A stretch of DNA of 64,000 nucleotides from Arthrobacter castelli DSM 16402 (GCF_000430705.1 NZ_AUMN01000003.1:186001-250000); one strand, 5' to 3'; positions 38,506 through 46,496 are shown, counted from the stretch's first letter. Numbers and translations are program-made. The notes: generated by a model not told the origin, from the letters alone.

Positions 38506-38511
38506 AAGTAT
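38460..38511 (+). promoter_or_regulatory. Triple direct-repeat operator and TAGAAGTAT box upstream of the secreted low-complexity protein
   Basis: TCTCA (38460), GCTCA (38471) and TCTCA (38482) begin exactly 11 bases apart. TAGAAGTAT (38503-38511) begins 21 bases after the start of the last repeat and could hold the -10. The repeats lie inside the last codons of the upstream gene and TAGAAG includes its stop codon TAG. The same repeat-to-TAGAAGTAT spacing recurs at 41.9 kb. Confidence 0.65.
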
Positions 38512-38541
38512 CAGCACAAAGGGGCAATGGGAGGAAGAATC

Positions 38542-39003
38542 ATGAACAAGCGGAATTTCTGGATTGTCACCGGCTCTCTGGGTGTTGTCGCACTCGGCGC
38601 CACCGCGGCCTCGGCCGGCACCGTCCAGAACGACACCGATCTCGGGCCGGCTGTTGTGCTCGGCACCCAGGACAGCCAGCAGGCCGGCAGCAGCCAGCAG
38701 TCAGCTTCGGCAGAGGAATCCAATACGAGGGCGCTGGAGAATGCTTCGGCCAATACCGCCGCATCGGCAAAGTCAGCGAAGACTGCCCAGACGGCTAACA
38801 CAGCCAACACTGCCACGTCCGCACCGTCGGCCCAGACGGCTGATTCAGCGGCCACGCAGACGTCCCGTGCAGTAGCGCCGCAGCAGGCACCGGCCAAGGT
38901 GCAAGCTCCGGAGCCTCAATCGGCTGCTTCCGCCCCGTCCGCGCCATCACCAGTCAGCGCCCAGTCGGCACAGAGCGCCCCATCGGCCAGCAGCGCTGAC
39001 TGA
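38542..39003 (+). CDS. Secreted Ala/Ser/Gln-rich low-complexity protein
   Basis: A 153-residue protein with a classic signal peptide (MNKRNFWIVTGSLGVVALG, cleavage likely after ATAASA near residue 27) and a mature part made almost wholly of Ala, Ser, Thr, Gln and Pro (e.g. repeated TAQTANTANTA and SAPSA). It has no Cys and no anchor, so it may be secreted, wall-associated or a linker-like envelope protein. ATG 38542 follows GGGAGGAAG. I do not recognise a family. It is preceded by the triple TCTCA repeat, followed by a strong hairpin and convergent with the response-regulator gene, which suggests it is an output of that system. Confidence 0.7.
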   Translation: MNKRNFWIVTGSLGVVALGATAASAGTVQNDTDLGPAVVLGTQDSQQAGSSQQSASAEESNTRALENASANTAASAKSAKTAQTANTANTATSAPSAQTADSAATQTSRAVAPQQAPAKVQAPEPQSAASAPSAPSPVSAQSAQSAPSASSAD

Positions 39004-39060
39004 TCCAGCCAGTCGGTCTCCCAGTGCCGACTCACGACGGCTATCGCAACAGCCGTCACT

Positions 39061-39091
39061 CGGGCCGGCCGCTTCTTCAGCGGCCGGCCCG
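39061..39091. terminator. Strong hairpin between convergent genes
   Basis: A perfect 13-base stem (CGGGCCGGCCGCT at 39061-39073, complement at 39079-39091) with loop TCTTC lies between the secreted-protein stop and the response-regulator stop. No T-run on either side; probably a bidirectional terminator. Confidence 0.65.
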
Positions 39092-39161
39092 CCTGCTGCC
39101 CATATCTGAGCGTTCGGGGCGCCTGGTTCGCCATGGGTGGAAGCGACAGGCCCCAGGCAGC

Positions 39162-39830
39162 TTATTCGCCCTCGACCAGCCGGTACCCCATGCCCCGCAC
39201 GGTGACGAAGTGTCCGGCCCCCAACTTGTTGCGCAGGTATCGGATGTATACGTCCACCACATTGGAACCAGGGTCGAAGTCGTAGCCCCACACCCGCGAT
39301 AACAGCTGCTCGCGGCTGAGCACCTGGCCCGGGTTGCGGAGGAACGCTTCGGCGAGGGCGAATTCCCGGGCGGAGAGGTCCACCTCCTTGCCATCGACGG
39401 CGGCGCGCCGCGTGCGCAGGTCCAGTCGGAGCTTGCCATGAGTCAGGGTGGTGGTATCTCCGCCGTTGCCTTCCGGCCGCAGCCGCAGCCGGATCCGGGC
39501 CAGCAGTTCCTCGAAGCGGAATGGCTTGGCCATGTAGTCGTCCGCGCCGCCTTCCAGCCCGGCGACCGTGTCGTCAACGGTGTTCCGTGCGGTGAGGATA
39601 ATGACCGGGCTGTAGTTCTTGTTCTCCCGCAGTCTCCTCAGCACGGTGAAGCCATCCTGGTCCGGCAGTCCCAGATCGAGCACGATCAGCTCAAAATCGC
39701 CGGTTTGGGCCAGGTGATAGCCCTCGCGTCCGGTGGTGGCCACGGTGGGCGTATACCCCGCTGCGCGCAGACCTTTGGAGACAAAGGAATTGATGCGGTC
39801 TTCATCTTCGATCAGCAGGATTTGGCTCAT
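39162..39830 (-). CDS. OmpR-family response regulator
   Basis: A 222-residue two-domain regulator. The receiver domain has the acidic pair ED near residue 8, the phospho-acceptor Asp 52 in LIVLDLGLPDQDG, VIILTARN and Lys in MAKPF. The DNA-binding winged helix (about 130-220) carries LSAREFALAEAFLRNPGQVL and SNVVDVYIRYLRNKL. OmpR-type proteins bind tandem 5-6 base half-sites 11 bases apart, which matches the TCTCA repeats found at three nearby promoters. ATG 39830 overlaps the sensor-kinase stop by 4 bases; it is last in an operon of exported acidic protein, kinase and regulator. Confidence 0.95.
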   Translation of the reverse strand: MSQILLIEDEDRINSFVSKGLRAAGYTPTVATTGREGYHLAQTGDFELIVLDLGLPDQDGFTVLRRLRENKNYSPVIILTARNTVDDTVAGLEGGADDYMAKPFRFEELLARIRLRLRPEGNGGDTTTLTHGKLRLDLRTRRAAVDGKEVDLSAREFALAEAFLRNPGQVLSREQLLSRVWGYDFDPGSNVVDVYIRYLRNKLGAGHFVTVRGMGYRLVEGE

Positions 39831-41488
39831 CTGGCCCTCTCTTCGTGCGGGGTATGCGGTGGATGGTCGGGCAGTGGGGGAGTAACGGGCAGGTGTTCGA
39901 CGGCGGGTGGATGCTGTCGCTGCTGCCCCTCCGATGGCCCCGGCGAGTGCGGTGCATCCGGTGTTCCCGGCGTCCCGGGTGTCCCCGGTGTTTCCGGCGC
40001 CGGAGGAGCAACGGGAACCGGCTTCGTTACCGTTGCCTCGGCCCCGTCACCATCCTGCTCCCTTCGTGCCGGAAGGTCGAGAGTGAATGTCGATCCACGA
40101 CCGGGCTTTGACACCACGTCCACCCGGCCGCCGTGGGCCTTGGCGATGGCGCTGACGATCGTCAGTCCCAGGCCCGAGCCTCCACTTCGCCCCGCCCCGC
40201 TGCCCCGGTTAAACCGTTCAAAGATGCGCTCGCGGTCGGCGGTATCGATGCCGGCGCCCTCATCTCGCACCCACAACTTCAGCCGGTCACCATCGACCCT
40301 GGAGCCAAAGGCGATGGTGGACCCAGGGTCGGAGAACTTCACCGCGTTGGCGGCCAATTGCAGCCAGGCCTGGGTGATGCGGTGTGGATCCAGCGGACAC
40401 GTATGAGCGGCCCGGGCGTCGATCGTCCAGCGGCGTTCGCCCAGCTGGCTCGCCTTGTCCAGCACTTCATCGGTGAGCTGGCCGGCGTCGACGTCCTGAG
40501 TACGAACAAAATCGGGACGGTCCACATTGGCCAGGGTCACCAGGTCATCGACCAGCAGGTGCATGCGGTCCAATTCGTCCAAGGTGATCGTCCGGGTGGA
40601 GTCGACGTCGGCGGGGTCGTTGACGTCCAATAGCTCCAAATGGCCACGAACGATGGTAATGGGGGTACGCATCTCATGGCCGACGTCGTCGAGCAGTTGG
40701 CGCTGGGAGCCGAAGGAATTCTGCAACCGGTCCAGCATGTCGTTGACCGTCCGCGTCAGCTCCGACAAGTCGTCATTGCCGGTGACCGGGATGCGCTTTT
40801 CGAGGTCGGACTCGCCAATACGTTGTGCTGTTTCCCGCACCAGCCGGATGGGTTGCAGCAGGCGGCCGGCGAGTAACCAGCCCACGACGCCGATCAGCAG
40901 CAGTGAGCCCAAGGCCACCAGCGAATAGGTCAGGAAAGTGCCGTTGACCTGGGCGAGTTCGGCATTGCGGTCATAGGCGAGTACAAACAGGCCCGGTTTG
41001 GGGTCGGTTGAGAGCTGGACCGGGATGACGGCGATCCGGTACTCGGTGGTGGAAGTTTCCACTGTCTGGATGCGGATCGAGTCCCGTTGTTCGTAGGACT
41101 TGATCCAGTTCACCAGTTCCTGATCGTCCTCCAGCCGCACCGGGACACTGGGGTGGGCCAGGTACTGCAGTTTCCCGTCGCTGAATCCGAGCATGCCTTC
41201 ATTGCGGGCCGGAACCGTCCGCTGCATGGCCACAGACACCAGCCCGTTGGCGGTGGTGAATGGTTCGCCCGTGGTGGGATCGAGCCCCTTTTTGGCCAAG
41301 GTGCGGAATTCGGCGACGGAGCGGCCGAGGGAATCGTTGATGGTCTCATCCACGTGGTTCCGCTGCAGCAGATAGGCAGTACCGCCCGCTACGACCAGTC
41401 CGAGGAAGGTCAGGGCCAGGACGGCCGCCAGCACACGCGCCCGGACGGTGAGCGGGCGGGCCCATCGCTCTTTGATTCGCTGCAGCAT
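39827..41488 (-). CDS. Membrane sensor histidine kinase with proline-rich C-terminal tail
   Basis: A 553-residue kinase: TM1 about 19-41, an extracytoplasmic sensor of about 145 residues, TM2 about 187-208, HAMP to about 262, H-box with His 271 in LLDDVGHEMRTPITIVRGH, N-box NAVKFSDPG, then GSGLGLTIVSAIAKAHGG. The sensor domain has no Cys and no PAS features I can identify. After the ATPase domain (ends about 478) comes a tail of some 70 residues, rich in Pro, Gly and Thr, with tandem PGT. ATG 41488 overlaps the stop of the exported acidic protein by one base. It surely phosphorylates the regulator at 39162-39830. Confidence 0.95.
   Translation of the reverse strand: MLQRIKERWARPLTVRARVLAAVLALTFLGLVVAGGTAYLLQRNHVDETINDSLGRSVAEFRTLAKKGLDPTTGEPFTTANGLVSVAMQRTVPARNEGMLGFSDGKLQYLAHPSVPVRLEDDQELVNWIKSYEQRDSIRIQTVETSTTEYRIAVIPVQLSTDPKPGLFVLAYDRNAELAQVNGTFLTYSLVALGSLLLIGVVGWLLAGRLLQPIRLVRETAQRIGESDLEKRIPVTGNDDLSELTRTVNDMLDRLQNSFGSQRQLLDDVGHEMRTPITIVRGHLELLDVNDPADVDSTRTITLDELDRMHLLVDDLVTLANVDRPDFVRTQDVDAGQLTDEVLDKASQLGERRWTIDARAAHTCPLDPHRITQAWLQLAANAVKFSDPGSTIAFGSRVDGDRLKLWVRDEGAGIDTADRERIFERFNRGSGAGRSGGSGLGLTIVSAIAKAHGGRVDVVSKPGRGSTFTLDLPARREQDGDGAEATVTKPVPVAPPAPETPGTPGTPGTPDAPHSPGPSEGQQRQHPPAVEHLPVTPPLPDHPPHTPHEERAR
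39960..39995. repeat. 9-base tandem repeat coding for PGT in the kinase tail
   Basis: Four units of about GGTGTCCCC/GGCGTCCCG with 9-base period, read on the minus strand as Pro-Gly-Thr repeats. Confidence 0.75.
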
Positions 41489-41934
41489 CAGTCATCACCC
41501 AAGTCGTCGCCACCGTCGCCACCTTCGCCGCTATCGCCATCTTCGCCGCCATCGTCGACGTCGCCGCCAACATCGTCATCGTTGTCGTCATCCTGCGGCT
41601 GCGGAGCAGGGGGTGGCACATAGACCGGCGACGACGGCGGTCCACTGTTGGTCGGTTTCGGGTCCGGCTTCGGATCGGGCTTGGGCTTGTCGGTCTTTGA
41701 CGGGCCGGGTTTTTCGCCGGTTTCTGACGGAGTCGGTTTGTCCCCGGTCTTTGTGGGCTCCGGGGACGGGGAAGAGGTCTTTGTCGGCGATGGGGAAGGG
41801 GTAACGGTTACCGCTTTTCCCAAATCCACGGGGCCGGGACTTTGCAGCGCGCCGGCGACAAAAAAGGCAGCCGCCAGCGCTCCGGTCGTCAGTACTCCGG
41901 CGACGGTTAGCTTACGGCGGCGGGGATGTTCCAT
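41488..41934 (-). CDS. Exported protein with Pro/Lys linker and Asp/Glu/Gly-rich tail
   Basis: A 148-residue protein: basic N-terminus (HPRRRKLTVAG), one membrane helix (VLTTGALAAAFFVAGAL, about 13-29), a Ser/Thr/Pro/Lys-rich extended linker (about 40-105) with KPDPKPDPKP, then PVYVPPPAPQPQ, and a final stretch of about 38 residues dominated by Asp, Glu and Gly. If the positively charged N-terminus stays inside, the acidic tail is outside the membrane, where it could bind cations. I recognise no family. It is first in the operon with the kinase and regulator, one base overlapping the kinase start, so it is a plausible accessory sensor or output. The start ATG 41934 lies very close to the TCTCA site; a slightly different start is possible. 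Confidence 0.65.
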   Translation of the reverse strand: MEHPRRRKLTVAGVLTTGALAAAFFVAGALQSPGPVDLGKAVTVTPSPSPTKTSSPSPEPTKTGDKPTPSETGEKPGPSKTDKPKPDPKPDPKPTNSGPPSSPVYVPPPAPQPQDDDNDDDVGGDVDDGGEDGDSGEGGDGGDDLGDD

Positions 41935-41973
41935 ACTTCTATTGTGGAGACCGAAAATGAGATGAATGTGAGA
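41933..41973 (-). promoter_or_regulatory. Direct-repeat operator and TAGAAGTAT box of the two-component operon
   Basis: Read on the minus strand, TCTCA begins at 41973 and again at 41962, 11 bases apart; TAGAAGTAT begins at 41941, 21 bases after the second repeat start, exactly as at the 38.5 kb promoter. TAGAAGTAT overlaps the ATG at 41934, so either the -10 is slightly upstream or the translation start is misplaced. The plus-strand phosphoesterase start codon (41962) also falls in the site. Confidence 0.6.
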
Positions 41974-43026
41974 AAGTCCAGGCTCCGTAGCTCCTTCATT
42001 TTGGCTCTGATCCTCGCTCTTGGCGCCACGGCGCTGGCCGTGTTCTGGAGCAGTGTTATCCCACCGTCGTTTACCCGGGACAACATTGAGCCGCTGCCCA
42101 AGGAGCCCGGTCAAATCACCTTCACCGCCTCGGGAGACTTTGGGGCGGGGGAGTCGGCCCAATCGGTGTTCGAACAGATTGGCACCGTCGATCCCGCCCT
42201 GCATTTGGCGCTGGGAGATTTTTCCTACGGCGAAACCGACACGGAACAGCAGTGGTGCTCTATGGTCACTGACGTCGTCGGGCAAACCTTCCCGTTTCAG
42301 CTGATCGCCGGCGACCACGAACTCAATGGCGAAGACGGCGATCTCGACACATTCACCGATTGCCTGCCGAACCAGTTGCCAGGCCTGGAAGGCAACTACG
42401 GCCGTCAGTGGTACGCGGACGTACCCCGGGAGGATCCGCTGGTGCGGTTAGTGATGATTTCGCCGGGCCTCGACTTCGGTTCCGGGCCGGCGTCGTACCA
42501 GGCAGGTTCGCAGCGTTACCAGTGGACCGCCGAGGCTATAGCCGGCGCGCGTGAAGAATCCATCCCCTGGGTGGTGGTGGGGATGCACGCTCCCTGCCTG
42601 TCGATGGGGGAATACGGCTGCACCCCGGGCGCGGACATCACCAATCTGATGCTCAAGAAGGATGTTGACTTGGTGTTGCACGGCGACGAACACCTGTACC
42701 AGCGGACAAAGCAACTGGCCCTGACACAGGAGTGCCCCCGGCTCCGTCCGGAAACTTACTCTCCCGCATGCGTGGCCGACGACGATGCGAACCTGGCTGC
42801 CGGCGGCGGCACCGTCTTTGTCACAGCCGGCACCGGAGGCCGGGACCTGCGGGATGTGCACCTGGGTGACCCGGAGGCGCCATATTTTGCCGCCTCCGCA
42901 GGGGCCAACAAGAACCCGACGCATGGCAATCTGCACATCCGGGTGACCGACGAGGCGCTAACCGGCCGGTTCCTGCCTGCCAGCGGCGGAGATTTCACCG
43001 ACAACTTCAGCATCGAACGTCGCTAG
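41962..43026 (+). CDS. Exported metallophosphoesterase
   Basis: A 354-residue calcineurin-like phosphoesterase with an N-terminal signal/anchor (KSRLRSSFILALILALGATA, about 5-24). The metal-ligand blocks are visible as ASGDFGAG, ALGDFSYGE, AGDHELNGE (GNHE position), VVVGMHAP and LHGDEHLYQR. It therefore should be an envelope-facing phosphatase or phosphodiesterase, closest in feel to purple-acid-phosphatase-like proteins. I chose ATG 41962 because the charged-then-hydrophobic N-terminus begins here; the upstream in-frame ATG 41926 overlaps the divergent gene. It is divergent from the two-component operon and shares the TCTCA site. Four or more Cys in the mature domain could form disulfides. 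Confidence 0.8.
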   Translation: MNVRKSRLRSSFILALILALGATALAVFWSSVIPPSFTRDNIEPLPKEPGQITFTASGDFGAGESAQSVFEQIGTVDPALHLALGDFSYGETDTEQQWCSMVTDVVGQTFPFQLIAGDHELNGEDGDLDTFTDCLPNQLPGLEGNYGRQWYADVPREDPLVRLVMISPGLDFGSGPASYQAGSQRYQWTAEAIAGAREESIPWVVVGMHAPCLSMGEYGCTPGADITNLMLKKDVDLVLHGDEHLYQRTKQLALTQECPRLRPETYSPACVADDDANLAAGGGTVFVTAGTGGRDLRDVHLGDPEAPYFAASAGANKNPTHGNLHIRVTDEALTGRFLPASGGDFTDNFSIERR

Positions 43027-43142
43027 GTCTGCCGGAAGGCGACGGTCGATTGAAACGCAAACGGTACCGTTTGGTGTCGACTGATGTCGTGTAGCGTCGT
43101 TTGGCGTAGAGCAGGGCGGACGTTGTAGCCTAGAGAAGCCGA

Positions 43143-43215
43143 GGGGCTATGGCGCAGTTGGTAGCGCGTCTCGTTCGCAATGAGAAGGTCCGGGGTTCGA
43201 ATCCCCGTAGCTCCA
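43143..43215 (+). tRNA. tRNA-Ala (anticodon CGC)
   Basis: A 73-base cloverleaf: acceptor GGGGCTA pairs with TAGCTCC, with the G3-U70 wobble pair that marks alanine tRNA, D-arm GCGCAGTTGGTAGCGC, anticodon loop TTCGCAA (CGC), and T-arm GGGGTTCGAATCCCC. The discriminator is A and CCA is not encoded. A stand-alone gene between the phosphoesterase and an MFS gene. Confidence 0.95.
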
Positions 43216-43281
43216 CCTAAGTCAGATGAACTTTATGTTTCTTTGCTCCTTCGTAATTCACTGGTATTCGATGGGTCGGAG

Positions 43282-44478
43282 TCAATGCGACTTCGCGATT
43301 AGCTGCACCGGTTCATCCAGTCGCAGCGCCGCGAGCCAGGACACGATTGGAGCCACCAGCAAGCTCATGAGTGCAACCTGCAGGCCGAACGCTTCAGCCA
43401 GCAGCCCGACCAGAGGTGCGGCCAGGCCACCGATGCTCATCGCCAGCCCCAATGTCACCCCGCTGGCGGTGCCGACCCGGGTCGGCAGGTAATCCTGGCC
43501 GAGCGTGACGGTCAGCGAGAACGGGATATTCAGGCATAACCCGGTGGCTGCGACGAATACGAACACTGCAGGACCGGGAACCAGCGCGACGCCGGCCAGC
43601 ATGGGGATTGTAAGCAGGTAAGCGGCGCGAATAAGCCGCACCCGCGTCCACCGACCGGCCAGGATGCCACCCAGCAAGGTCCCGGCTGCGCCGGCCCCGA
43701 AGAGCAGCACGAGGGCCGCCTGGCCTGCCAGTTGTCCGTCGGCGTCGAGGCGATCGATGACCCACAGCGCCAGGAATGTATGCAGGGAGAACATGGTGAT
43801 TGACCGCATGATGACCACCGTGGTGAGCAGGCTGAACTGTCCCCAGCGGTCAACCAGTGCGGCCCGCACGGATGCAGCCGCGGATGCCGCCGGTGGGGTC
43901 AACCGGCGCAGCAGGACCGACAACAGGAGTCCGACGAGTACCGCGGGGATCATCAGCAGGGGACTGCCGCCGAGGCCCATTGCCGCCATGACAGGAGCGA
44001 CGACGATCGGTCCCAGGGCGAATCCGATGTTGCCCCCGAGCGAAAACCAACTCATTCCGACATGGCTGCCGGCCGCAGCCGACCGGGCGAGGCGGGCCGA
44101 TTCCGGGTGGTATGCCGCTACACCGATACCGGATAAGGCGATGGCCAGCCACGTCCACAGGTACGAATCGCCCAGGCCGGACAGGCCGATCCCGATGCCG
44201 GCCACGCTCAGTCCGGCGGGCACCAGCCAGGGCATCGGACGCTTGTCTGTCAGGATGCCGAACAGCGGTTGGACGACGGACGAGAACAATGTGGCCGCCA
44301 GCGTGATGCCGGCTGCCGCGACGTAGCCGTAGTGACGTTCGGCCACGAAGAAGGGGACCATGGCTGGTACTGCACCTTGGTAGAGGTCGTCGACCAGGTG
44401 GCTGCCGACCAACAGCCACATCCGCCACTTGGCAACCCGTTGGGACGATTCCACGCCGCTTAGCATGCTCCTCATCAT
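43282..44478 (-). CDS. MFS transporter, fosmidomycin-resistance (Fsr) like
   Basis: A 398-residue permease with about 12 helices. LVGSHLVDDLYQGAVPAMVPFFV near residue 25 and SGIGVAAYHPESARLARSAAA near 120 match the fosmidomycin-resistance subgroup, where the His-Pro-Glu in the loop is conserved. These are drug/proton antiporters, though natural substrates are unknown. ATG 44478 (two adjacent ATGs) lies nine bases after the stop of the DinB-type gene, so the two form an operon. Confidence 0.85.
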   Translation of the reverse strand: MMRSMLSGVESSQRVAKWRMWLLVGSHLVDDLYQGAVPAMVPFFVAERHYGYVAAAGITLAATLFSSVVQPLFGILTDKRPMPWLVPAGLSVAGIGIGLSGLGDSYLWTWLAIALSGIGVAAYHPESARLARSAAAGSHVGMSWFSLGGNIGFALGPIVVAPVMAAMGLGGSPLLMIPAVLVGLLLSVLLRRLTPPAASAAASVRAALVDRWGQFSLLTTVVIMRSITMFSLHTFLALWVIDRLDADGQLAGQAALVLLFGAGAAGTLLGGILAGRWTRVRLIRAAYLLTIPMLAGVALVPGPAVFVFVAATGLCLNIPFSLTVTLGQDYLPTRVGTASGVTLGLAMSIGGLAAPLVGLLAEAFGLQVALMSLLVAPIVSWLAALRLDEPVQLIAKSH

Positions 44479-44487
44479 CCGCCGGGT

Positions 44488-45015
44488 TCAGCCGTCGACG
44501 TCGTGCAGGTGGTGGCGCAACTCGTGCAGGCCGTATTGGGTGAGAGTTGTGACCGTGAAGATCCGTCCGTCGTCGCGGTGGCCGCGCCGCTCCCACTGGT
44601 CACCGTGGACGGCTGAGAGTGCAGTGGCGTAGGCATCGGCTGCATCACGCATGCCGGCGATAACTTCCCCGGGTTCCTGCGACCTGTAGTCCTCGGCCAG
44701 TGCGACTGCGTCGCCGTCGAAGTTGGGCAACTGCGGGTTGACCTCGGCCAGCATTAGCTCCTGCCTGCGACGGAACAGGGCGAGAATGTCGCGCACATGG
44801 GCTGCATATTCGACGTCGGACCAGCGGCCGGGTCGGGGACGGCGCGTTGCATCGGGGCGGGCCAGCACATCAGCCCACCGGTCAACGCCGGCGCGTATCT
44901 CGGCAGGGGCTCCCAGCACCTCCTCGTTCCCGGTGAAGCCGCAGGTCACACAACCCCGCTCCAGAACTTCCGCCCAGTCGCGGGTATCGGGCACTATGCT
45001 TTCGTTCTCGCTCAT
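44488..45015 (-). CDS. DinB-family protein
   Basis: A 175-residue four-helix DinB/MDMPI-fold protein. WADVLARPDATRRPRPGRWSDVEYAAHVRDIL contains the GxWS...H helix-2 motif and LHELRHHLHDV the C-terminal His motif that together bind a metal in this fold. Members include thiol-dependent transferases and mycothiol-linked enzymes. ATG 45015. It is co-transcribed with the Fsr-like transporter and divergent from the GAF-ANTAR gene; about 210 bases between them show no gene. Confidence 0.82.
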   Translation of the reverse strand: MSENESIVPDTRDWAEVLERGCVTCGFTGNEEVLGAPAEIRAGVDRWADVLARPDATRRPRPGRWSDVEYAAHVRDILALFRRRQELMLAEVNPQLPNFDGDAVALAEDYRSQEPGEVIAGMRDAADAYATALSAVHGDQWERRGHRDDGRIFTVTTLTQYGLHELRHHLHDVDG

Positions 45016-45225
45016 GGTGGGACTCTAAGCCATGACGACCACCCAGTCATTTCAGGGCCGGGAAGTCGCCCTGATGCCGGCACCCGGACCCTTTCGGACT
45101 GGGCCCAGCGCTCTCCGGCCTTGTCGCACTCGGCGCCACCCGCAGCTGCGTTCGCTGTCAGCCGCCGATGGGAAGATATGCTGGACATCCGATCCACCAG
45201 GGACCGAATTCGGGAGGGAAGCTCT

Positions 45226-45990
45226 ATGGTTGCCAAGGATGTGCCCGGAAGCGATTCGCTGTCTTCGCACGACCAAAAGCTGGAACGGGATGAACTGGCC
45301 TGGCAACTGACCGATTTGGCTCGCGACCTGCAACGGCATTCCTCCCCGGACGAGGTGCTGCGATCCGTGGTCGATGCTGCCATTCAACTGATCCCCGGTG
45401 TGGAGGAGGGCTCAATCAGCGTGGTGCTGGGGCGGAAGAACGCCAGTTCCCGGGCGCCTTCGGGCGCACTGCCCAGCCAGGTGGACGATATTCAGACCGA
45501 GCTGGGTGAAGGCCCGTGCCTGAAAGCGGCGTATCAGGAACGTATTGTGCGGGTGTCGAATATGACCACCGAGCAGCGGTGGCCGCGGTTTGCGCAACGG
45601 GCGGCGGAACTCGGGGTGGGCAGCATGCTCGCTTTCCAGCTGTATGTCGACAATGACAACATGGGTGCGCTGAACCTGTATTCGAGCAGCGTCGATGCCT
45701 TCGGCCACGAGTCCGAGGAGATTGGCCGGCTGGTGGCCGGTCATGCCGCCGTGGCATTCGCTGAAGCGGAGGAAACCAGCAACCTTCAGCTGGCGATCTC
45801 CTCGCGGGACCGGATCGGCCAAGCCAAGGGCATCCTGATGGAGCGGTATAAGATTACCGAGCAGCAGGCGTTCCTCATGCTGGCGCGGGCCAGCCAGAAC
45901 ACCAACATCAAATTGCTCCGCATTGCTGAACAACTCGCCGACACGGGAGAGATTCCCGGACTGTCCGGCGACGATAAGGCCGTGCCCTAA
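45226..45990 (+). CDS. GAF-ANTAR RNA-binding antiterminator-type regulator
   Basis: A 254-residue protein: a helical N-terminus (HDQKLERDELAWQLTDLARDL), a GAF domain (about 45-165, ELGEGPCLKAAYQERIVRV and GVGSMLAFQLYVDNDNMGALNLYS) and a C-terminal ANTAR domain (about 185-240, RIGQAKGILMERYKITEQQAFLMLARASQN). ANTAR proteins bind paired hairpins in mRNA leaders to prevent termination; the GAF domain would sense a small ligand. ATG 45226 follows GGGAGGGA. Its target RNAs cannot be found by eye in this window. The stop overlaps the convergent small gene by 4 bases. Confidence 0.9.
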   Translation: MVAKDVPGSDSLSSHDQKLERDELAWQLTDLARDLQRHSSPDEVLRSVVDAAIQLIPGVEEGSISVVLGRKNASSRAPSGALPSQVDDIQTELGEGPCLKAAYQERIVRVSNMTTEQRWPRFAQRAAELGVGSMLAFQLYVDNDNMGALNLYSSSVDAFGHESEEIGRLVAGHAAVAFAEAEETSNLQLAISSRDRIGQAKGILMERYKITEQQAFLMLARASQNTNIKLLRIAEQLADTGEIPGLSGDDKAVP

Positions 45991-46271
45991 GACGCCAGCG
46001 ACATCCTCCCGGCCACAGGGTGGCTCCAGGTGCCGTGGTCGATCTCGAGCAGGTTGCCGTTTTCATCGCAGCAGACATTGACCGGCTCGCCGTAGGCCAC
46101 GCAGTTCTCGTCCAGGCACACCTCGGAGAAGTCACCTGAGTAGACGTCCGCGAAATTCCGTTCCCAGTCGTCAACCCTGCGGATGGCCCGCGCGTCGCCG
46201 GCGTCGGCCAATTCCTTCAGCTCCGCTATGGAAGGCCTCGATGCCATGTTCCTGACTGTATTCGTTGCCAT
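45987..46271 (-). CDS. Hypothetical 94-residue protein
   Basis: A small soluble protein I do not recognise. The N-terminal half is helical and Ala/Arg-rich (SIAELKELADAGDARAIRRVDDWE) and the C-terminal half is acidic with three Cys (CLDENCVAYGEPVNVCCDENGN, in pieces). The codon use and 4-base convergent overlap with the GAF-ANTAR gene look like a real gene. ATG 46271 is in a 225-base divergent space with the methyltransferase gene. Confidence 0.5.
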   Translation of the reverse strand: MATNTVRNMASRPSIAELKELADAGDARAIRRVDDWERNFADVYSGDFSEVCLDENCVAYGEPVNVCCDENGNLLEIDHGTWSHPVAGRMSLAS

Positions 46272-46496
46272 GTGCCCAAGGTACTGCGGCCCACTGACAA
46301 AATTGCCGAGACCCGCCAGCGTGTCGAATATTGCCGGCCCGGTTGGCTACCGCGGACTGCCCCGGGCCTGCCGTCGGCCTGCCGCTCCGACCGGATGAAT
46401 CGGAAGCCCTGGCTGGAGGTAGTCTGTCACCCGGGGCCCATATGCCGGCGAACACAGCTGGGGCCTGCGACGAAGAACTGGAGGGCGCGGACAGCT

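Noticed and set aside
46272-46496. N-terminal extension of the RsmC/RlmG-like protein from 46272
   Set aside because: The extra 75 residues are Pro/Arg/Cys-rich, overlap the divergent promoter and have no homology; ATG 46497 fits the family start.
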